64,000 nucleotides of DNA from Acetobacteraceae bacterium B3987 (GTDB lineage: Bacteria; Pseudomonadota; Alphaproteobacteria; Acetobacterales; Acetobacteraceae), in the NCBI GenBank assembly GCA_026537415.1, contig JAFNMF010000027.1, positions 1-64,000 of the forward strand, written 5' to 3'. This document shows positions 60,111-64,000 of this stretch, in pieces. The translations under genes and the position numbers were made by a program. Every line of letters begins with the position of its first letter. Within the stretch, counting starts at the first letter, position 1. Under the pieces are notes generated by a model that saw only the letters and a program-made list of their open reading frames with translations, did no database searches and was not told the DNA's origin.

Positions 60111-60409
60111 AGAAAATGCCTTAAAAAGGAGCGGCTGGTTCCACTTTTATCACGCATTCTTTACATCTGATTAAAAAGTGACGTTTTTCCGCCATTTTTT
60201 GTTGAGCCTTCCAAGGTGAGGAATGGGTATTCCTTATCTTGGGAGAAGGCTGGCTTTTAGGAATGTTTCGACTTCCAAATATATTTTGCAGGAATCCTGT
60301 TTTTGGATATGGACAAAGCCCCATGTTTCATGGTCTGGCTGGGCGCAGAGAAGTTCTTTCTCCACAACAACAGGAAGTGATTGTCACGCTCTCAGCTTGA
60401 AGGTTTGGT
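60111..60409. other. Intergenic region upstream of putA
   Basis: 299 bp without a credible gene. It is AT-rich at about 60140-60210, contains an imperfect inverted repeat at 60213-60240, and carries GAAGG (60398-60402) as the likely putA ribosome site. A short frame running from 60223 into putA has no support. Confidence 0.55.
60213..60240. promoter_or_regulatory. Imperfect inverted repeat upstream of putA
   Basis: AAGGTGAGGAAT (60213-60224) faces ATTCCTTATCTT (60229-60240) across GGGT, with ten Watson-Crick matches of twelve and two possible G:T pairs. It may be an operator (for example for an Lrp-type PutR regulator) or an RNA hairpin. There is no T-run after it. Confidence 0.45.
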
Positions 60410-63400
60410 ATGGCTTATTTTGCACGTCATTTTGGTTCATTGCCGGAACGTTCTGCCCTGCGGAAGGCCATTGCCGAGAAGATACGGTACCCGGAGCAGG
60501 CTTGTGTGGAAGCTCTGCTTCCTGATGCCGAACTGAAGTTCGATGAAGAACGGGTTGCCGGAAGAATCAGCTTGGCACTGGCTCGTGCCTTGCGGGATCA
60601 TCGCAAGCCCGGCCTGGTGGAAACGCTGGTGCAGGAATTCAGCCTGGGTTCTGCCGAGGGTGTAGCCCTGATGAGCATGGCAGAAGCCCTGCTGCGGACC
60701 CCCGACCACGAAACACGCGATGCTTTGATACGGGATCAGGTCGGTGTAGGTGACTGGCTCTCCCATATGGGGCGGGATAGTGGCCTGATTATCAATGCCG
60801 CCTCATGGGGGCTGGATATTACAAGTCGCCTGATTGCTCCCCAGAAGCGCATGAGCGTGATTCATGGTATGCTGCGCAAACGTGGTGAGCCGGTCGTCCG
60901 CAAGGCGGTGCAGTTTGCCATGCAGATGATGGGCCAGCAGTTCGTGCTTGGTCAGACCATCGAGGGAGCCCTGAAGGATTCCAGCAAGCGTCAGGCACAG
61001 GGTTTCACCTATTCTTACGATATGCTGGGTGAGGCCGCATTGGACCGTGCCGATGCCGAGCGTTATCAGGCCTCCTACCATGCCGCTCTGGAAGCTATCG
61101 GTAGCCGTGCCAAGGGTGATGCGGTCTATGATCGGCCCGGTCTTTCCATCAAGCTGTCTGCTCTGCATCCTCGTTATGAGCGTGCTAAGCGCGAGCGTGT
61201 GCTGGGTGAACTGCTGCCGACCGTCAAGGCTTTGGCCGTGCGTGCCAAGCATTACAATATCGGCCTGAACATTGATGCCGAAGAAAGTGAGCGGCTGGAT
61301 ATCTCTCTGGATATTCTGGAATCCCTCTGCCACGACCCTGAGCTGGCTAACTGGGATGGTATTGGCTTTGTTGTGCAGGCCTATGGCCGCCGTGCTGCTA
61401 CTGTGCTGGATTACATCATTGCTCTTGGGCGTGAGACCGGGCACCGCATCATGGTCCGTCTCGTCAAGGGTGCCTATTGGGATACCGAGCTGAAGAAGGC
61501 TCAAATTGATGGGGTGCCGGACTTCCCGGTTTTCACCCGCAAATGTCATACAGATGTCAGCTACATCGCCTGTGCCCGCAAGTTGCTGGGTGCGACGGAT
61601 GCTGTCTTCCCACAGTTTGCTACGCATAATGCCCGTACGGTGGCTTCTATCTATGCGATGGCTGGGCAGGACTTCCAGGAAGGGCAGTACGAGTTCCAGT
61701 GTCTGCATGGCATGGGCGAGGCTCTTTTTGAACGTGTCGTAGGCCCGAAGAATCTGGACCGTCCGTGCCGTATCTATGCTCCGGTTGGAACATATGACAC
61801 GTTGCTGGCCTATCTGGTCCGTCGTCTGCTGGAGAACGGGGCTAACTCCTCCTTCATCAATCTGCTGGGCGACCCGAACATCTCTCTTGAGAAACTGGTG
61901 GAAGATCCGGTTCAGGTTACACGTTCCTACAGCCCGGTCGGTGCGCCGCATCGTGAGATTAAAAAGCCGCTGGACATGTTCGAGCCAGAGCGGCGGAACT
62001 CAAAGGGTCTGGACCTGAATGATGATTTCGTTCTGGCCCATCTCGGAAAAGAGCTGGACACCCTGCCAGAGACCTATGAGGCTGTGCCGCTCGTACCGGG
62101 TCTTGGTCAGGCAGAGCGTCCTGTTCATCCGGTAACCAACCCGGCAGAACGTAGCGATCAGGTTGGTCAGGTAACCTTTGCCATTCCAGCGGATATCCCT
62201 CACGCTGTGGATGTGGCGGAAGGGGCCTTTGAGGAATGGGCCGCACGCTCTTCCGATGAGCGTGGTGAGATTCTTGAGCGGGCTGCTGATCTGCTTGAAG
62301 AACGTTACATTGCCTATATGGGTCTGGCCGTGCGTGAGGCTGGTAAGTCTTACCCCAACGCTGTGGCAGAGGTGCGTGAAGCAATCGACTTCCTGCGCTA
62401 TTACGGCGGTATGGTCCGGCGGGAATTCAGCAACAAGACACATCTTCCGCTGGGGACGGTCGTCTGCATTAGCCCGTGGAACTTCCCGCTGGCTATCTTC
62501 CTCGGACAGGTCTCCGCAGCTTTGGCCGCTGGGAATACCGTTCTAGCCAAGCCAGCCGAGGAAACACCGCTGATTGCTATGGAGGCCGTCAAGCTTCTGC
62601 ACGAAGCTGGTGTGCCGAAAGAGGTTCTCCAGTTCCTTCCCGGTGAAGGTGATGTCGGTGCCGCCATGGTGGCCGATGAGCGTGTTGCCGGGGTGATGTT
62701 CACTGGCTCCACAGTCGTGGCGCAGATCATTGCTCGTCAGCTTACGGGCCGTCTGGGTCGGAATGGTCAGCCTGTGCCGCTCGTGGCGGAGACAGGCGGG
62801 CTGAATGCGATGGTGGTTGATTCCTCTGCTCTGCCGGAGCAGGTGGTCAAAGACATCGTATCCTCCGCATTCGACAGTGCTGGTCAGCGTTGTTCGGCTC
62901 TGCGTGTCCTCTGTGTTCAGGACGATGCAGCCGACCGCATCATTTCCCTTCTAAAGGGGGCGATGGAAGAGCTGCGTATCGGTATCCCTGCTAAGTTGGC
63001 TACGGATGTCGGGCCGGTCATTAGTGAAGTGGCCCGTAAAGGGATTGTGGACCATATCGAGGCTCTGCGTGCCCGGAATCATCCGATCTTCCAAGCCCCG
63101 GTTGTGGAAGATGAAACCAAGGGTGGAACCTTCGTTCCGCCGACCCTGATTGAGGTCAACTCCATCGCCGATGTGGGTGGTGAGATTTTCGGGCCGGTGC
63201 TGCATGTGCTGCGGTATCGGCGTGAAGAACTTGAGGCCCTGATTACCCGCAGCAATGCTGGTGGTTATGGTCTGACCTTTGGTGTGCATAGCCGTGTGCC
63301 GTCCCGGATTGAGTATCTGGTTGAGCGGGTCGAAGCAGGGAATATCTACGTCAACCGTAACATCGTTGGAGCCATTGTGGGTGTTCAGCCGTTCGGTGGG

Positions 63401-64000
63401 CATGGTCTTTCCGGTACAGGGCCAAAGGCTGGTGGTCCGCTGGCTCTGCGTCGTCAGCTGGCTTATGCACCGCGTACACCGCTGGTTAAGGCTGATGCTA
63501 TGCCTGCTATGGCCCGTTCATGGCTGTTGTGGCTGGGCACGGATGATCGTGAGCTGTCCCGTGAGGTAGCGCCGTGGATGGATCATGGTCTGCTGGATTG
63601 CCGTTTGGAGCTGCCGTCTCCAGTGGGTGAAAGCAACACTTACACGCTGGAACCCCGTGGCCGTGTGTTGATCGTGGCTGAGACCGTCCGTGGTCTGAAG
63701 CGCATGATTAGCTATGCTGTTAGCTGTGGTAATGAGGTTGTGGCCTTGGCTGCTCCGGCAGTGATTAAGTCTCTGGATACGCTGCCAGACGTGTTGCGGA
63801 ATGTGATTCATCCGGCGGATTCTCTGGAAGATGTGGGCAGCTGCTCCCTCATCCTGACGGAAACCATCAATGAGGGTCTGTGGCAGATCGTCAGTGACCA
63901 TCTGAAGAATCCGGATGCTCCTGTGCCGCTGGTTTATTGGGCTGATGAAGAGACGCTTCAGCCGGAAGCTCTGCTTCAGGAGAAGCTGGTTAGCATCAAC
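60410..64000 (+). CDS. putA: Bifunctional proline dehydrogenase / P5C dehydrogenase PutA (3' end beyond the window)
   Basis: 1197 codons are visible and open to the window end. PutA oxidises proline to glutamate in two steps, feeding electrons to quinones and NAD. The N-terminus ('MAYFARHFGSLPERSALRKA') has no ribbon-helix-helix domain, so it should not act as its own repressor. The FAD proline-dehydrogenase barrel shows 'MVRLVKGAYWDTELKKAQ', 'FATHNARTVASIY' and 'EFQCLHGMGE' (about residues 345-445). The aldehyde dehydrogenase domain has 'SPWNFPLAIFLGQV', 'AETGGLNAM' (E794) and 'SAGQRCSALR' (C828). A C-terminal Rossmann-like region (about 1040-1190) follows. The final 'EKLVSIN' suggests that only a short tail is missing. 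GAAGG precedes the ATG by seven bases. Confidence 0.96.
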   Translation, partial: MAYFARHFGSLPERSALRKAIAEKIRYPEQACVEALLPDAELKFDEERVAGRISLALARALRDHRKPGLVETLVQEFSLGSAEGVALMSMAEALLRTPDHETRDALIRDQVGVGDWLSHMGRDSGLIINAASWGLDITSRLIAPQKRMSVIHGMLRKRGEPVVRKAVQFAMQMMGQQFVLGQTIEGALKDSSKRQAQGFTYSYDMLGEAALDRADAERYQASYHAALEAIGSRAKGDAVYDRPGLSIKLSALHPRYERAKRERVLGELLPTVKALAVRAKHYNIGLNIDAEESERLDISLDILESLCHDPELANWDGIGFVVQAYGRRAATVLDYIIALGRETGHRIMVRLVKGAYWDTELKKAQIDGVPDFPVFTRKCHTDVSYIACARKLLGATDAVFPQFATHNARTVASIYAMAGQDFQEGQYEFQCLHGMGEALFERVVGPKNLDRPCRIYAPVGTYDTLLAYLVRRLLENGANSSFINLLGDPNISLEKLVEDPVQVTRSYSPVGAPHREIKKPLDMFEPERRNSKGLDLNDDFVLAHLGKELDTLPETYEAVPLVPGLGQAERPVHPVTNPAERSDQVGQVTFAIPADIPHAVDVAEGAFEEWAARSSDERGEILERAADLLEERYIAYMGLAVREAGKSYPNAVAEVREAIDFLRYYGGMVRREFSNKTHLPLGTVVCISPWNFPLAIFLGQVSAALAAGNTVLAKPAEETPLIAMEAVKLLHEAGVPKEVLQFLPGEGDVGAAMVADERVAGVMFTGSTVVAQIIARQLTGRLGRNGQPVPLVAETGGLNAMVVDSSALPEQVVKDIVSSAFDSAGQRCSALRVLCVQDDAADRIISLLKGAMEELRIGIPAKLATDVGPVISEVARKGIVDHIEALRARNHPIFQAPVVEDETKGGTFVPPTLIEVNSIADVGGEIFGPVLHVLRYRREELEALITRSNAGGYGLTFGVHSRVPSRIEYLVERVEAGNIYVNRNIVGAIVGVQPFGGHGLSGTGPKAGGPLALRRQLAYAPRTPLVKADAMPAMARSWLLWLGTDDRELSREVAPWMDHGLLDCRLELPSPVGESNTYTLEPRGRVLIVAETVRGLKRMISYAVSCGNEVVALAAPAVIKSLDTLPDVLRNVIHPADSLEDVGSCSLILTETINEGLWQIVSDHLKNPDAPVPLVYWADEETLQPEALLQEKLVSIN

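Noticed and set aside
60223-60525. 100-codon plus-strand frame starting upstream of putA
   Set aside because: It overlaps the putA start in another frame, has no ribosome site and an implausible protein composition.
60803-61951. 382-codon open frame on the minus strand
   Set aside because: Antisense to putA, which has unambiguous catalytic motifs in this region.

Overview
The window looks like a chromosomal segment of an alphaproteobacterium, most likely an acetic acid bacterium (Acetobacteraceae). Supporting signs are a fairly GC-rich, tightly packed genome with many ATGA start/stop overlaps, the opgG-opgH pair, a biotin operon of the bioA-bioF-esterase-bioC-bioD type, IalB-family and DUF5384-like envelope proteins, two tandem cysteine desulfurases in front of a ferredoxin and mnmA, and a PutA without the N-terminal ribbon-helix-helix domain. 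The genus cannot be fixed from the sequence alone.

Layout. 1-1.5 kb: the 3' part of an initiator tRNA, a C12 tract, one AT-rich orphan gene that looks acquired, and the peroxide-resistance gene ohr. 1.6-5.3 kb: mdoG-mdoH (osmoregulated periplasmic glucans). 5.5-10 kb: biotin operon without bioB. 10.3-12 kb: three small envelope proteins in a row. 12-13.5 kb: selO. 13.8-25.3 kb: a long co-directional cluster with a type I secretion ABC transporter, its HlyD adaptor, a Sel1-repeat protein, a large two-domain glycosyltransferase, a protein with a ChW-like module, a GT4 glycosyltransferase and a small repeat protein; it ends at a strong terminator. 25.4-28.5 kb (minus strand): dps and a second large glycosyltransferase. 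28.8-32.2 kb: pstC-pstA-pstB-phoU without pstS. 32.3-33.8 kb: an AnsP-like amino-acid permease. 33.9-41 kb: a TetR repressor divergent from a complete RND tripartite efflux operon, with a palindromic operator candidate between them, then a small secreted protein. 41-45.3 kb: a TPP-riboswitch-led operon (TonB receptor, APH-fold kinase, PnuC/PnuT-like permease) that reads as a thiamine uptake and salvage unit. 45.5-47.8 kb: rpe and a heparinase II/III-family gene. 47.8-53.9 kb: a three-gene defence-like island (MmeI-like adenine methyltransferase, superfamily 2 helicase, GIY-YIG nuclease). 54-56 kb: tyrS and an alpha/beta hydrolase. 56.3-60.1 kb: two cysteine desulfurases, ferredoxin and mnmA (sulfur transfer to tRNA). 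60.4-64 kb: putA, running off the window end.

The most interesting parts are: (1) the methyltransferase-helicase-GIY-YIG island, whose helicase C-terminus and nuclease N-terminus share a short 'GRLPD' module, and whose methyltransferase seems to have lost the N-terminal nuclease motif of MmeI-type enzymes; (2) the type I secretion/Sel1/glycosyltransferase cluster, which looks like a machine for exporting and glycosylating a surface protein or polymer encoded elsewhere; (3) the riboswitch-controlled thiamine operon. No insertion sequence, prophage gene or CRISPR array was seen. All identifications come from reading motifs; no database search was run.
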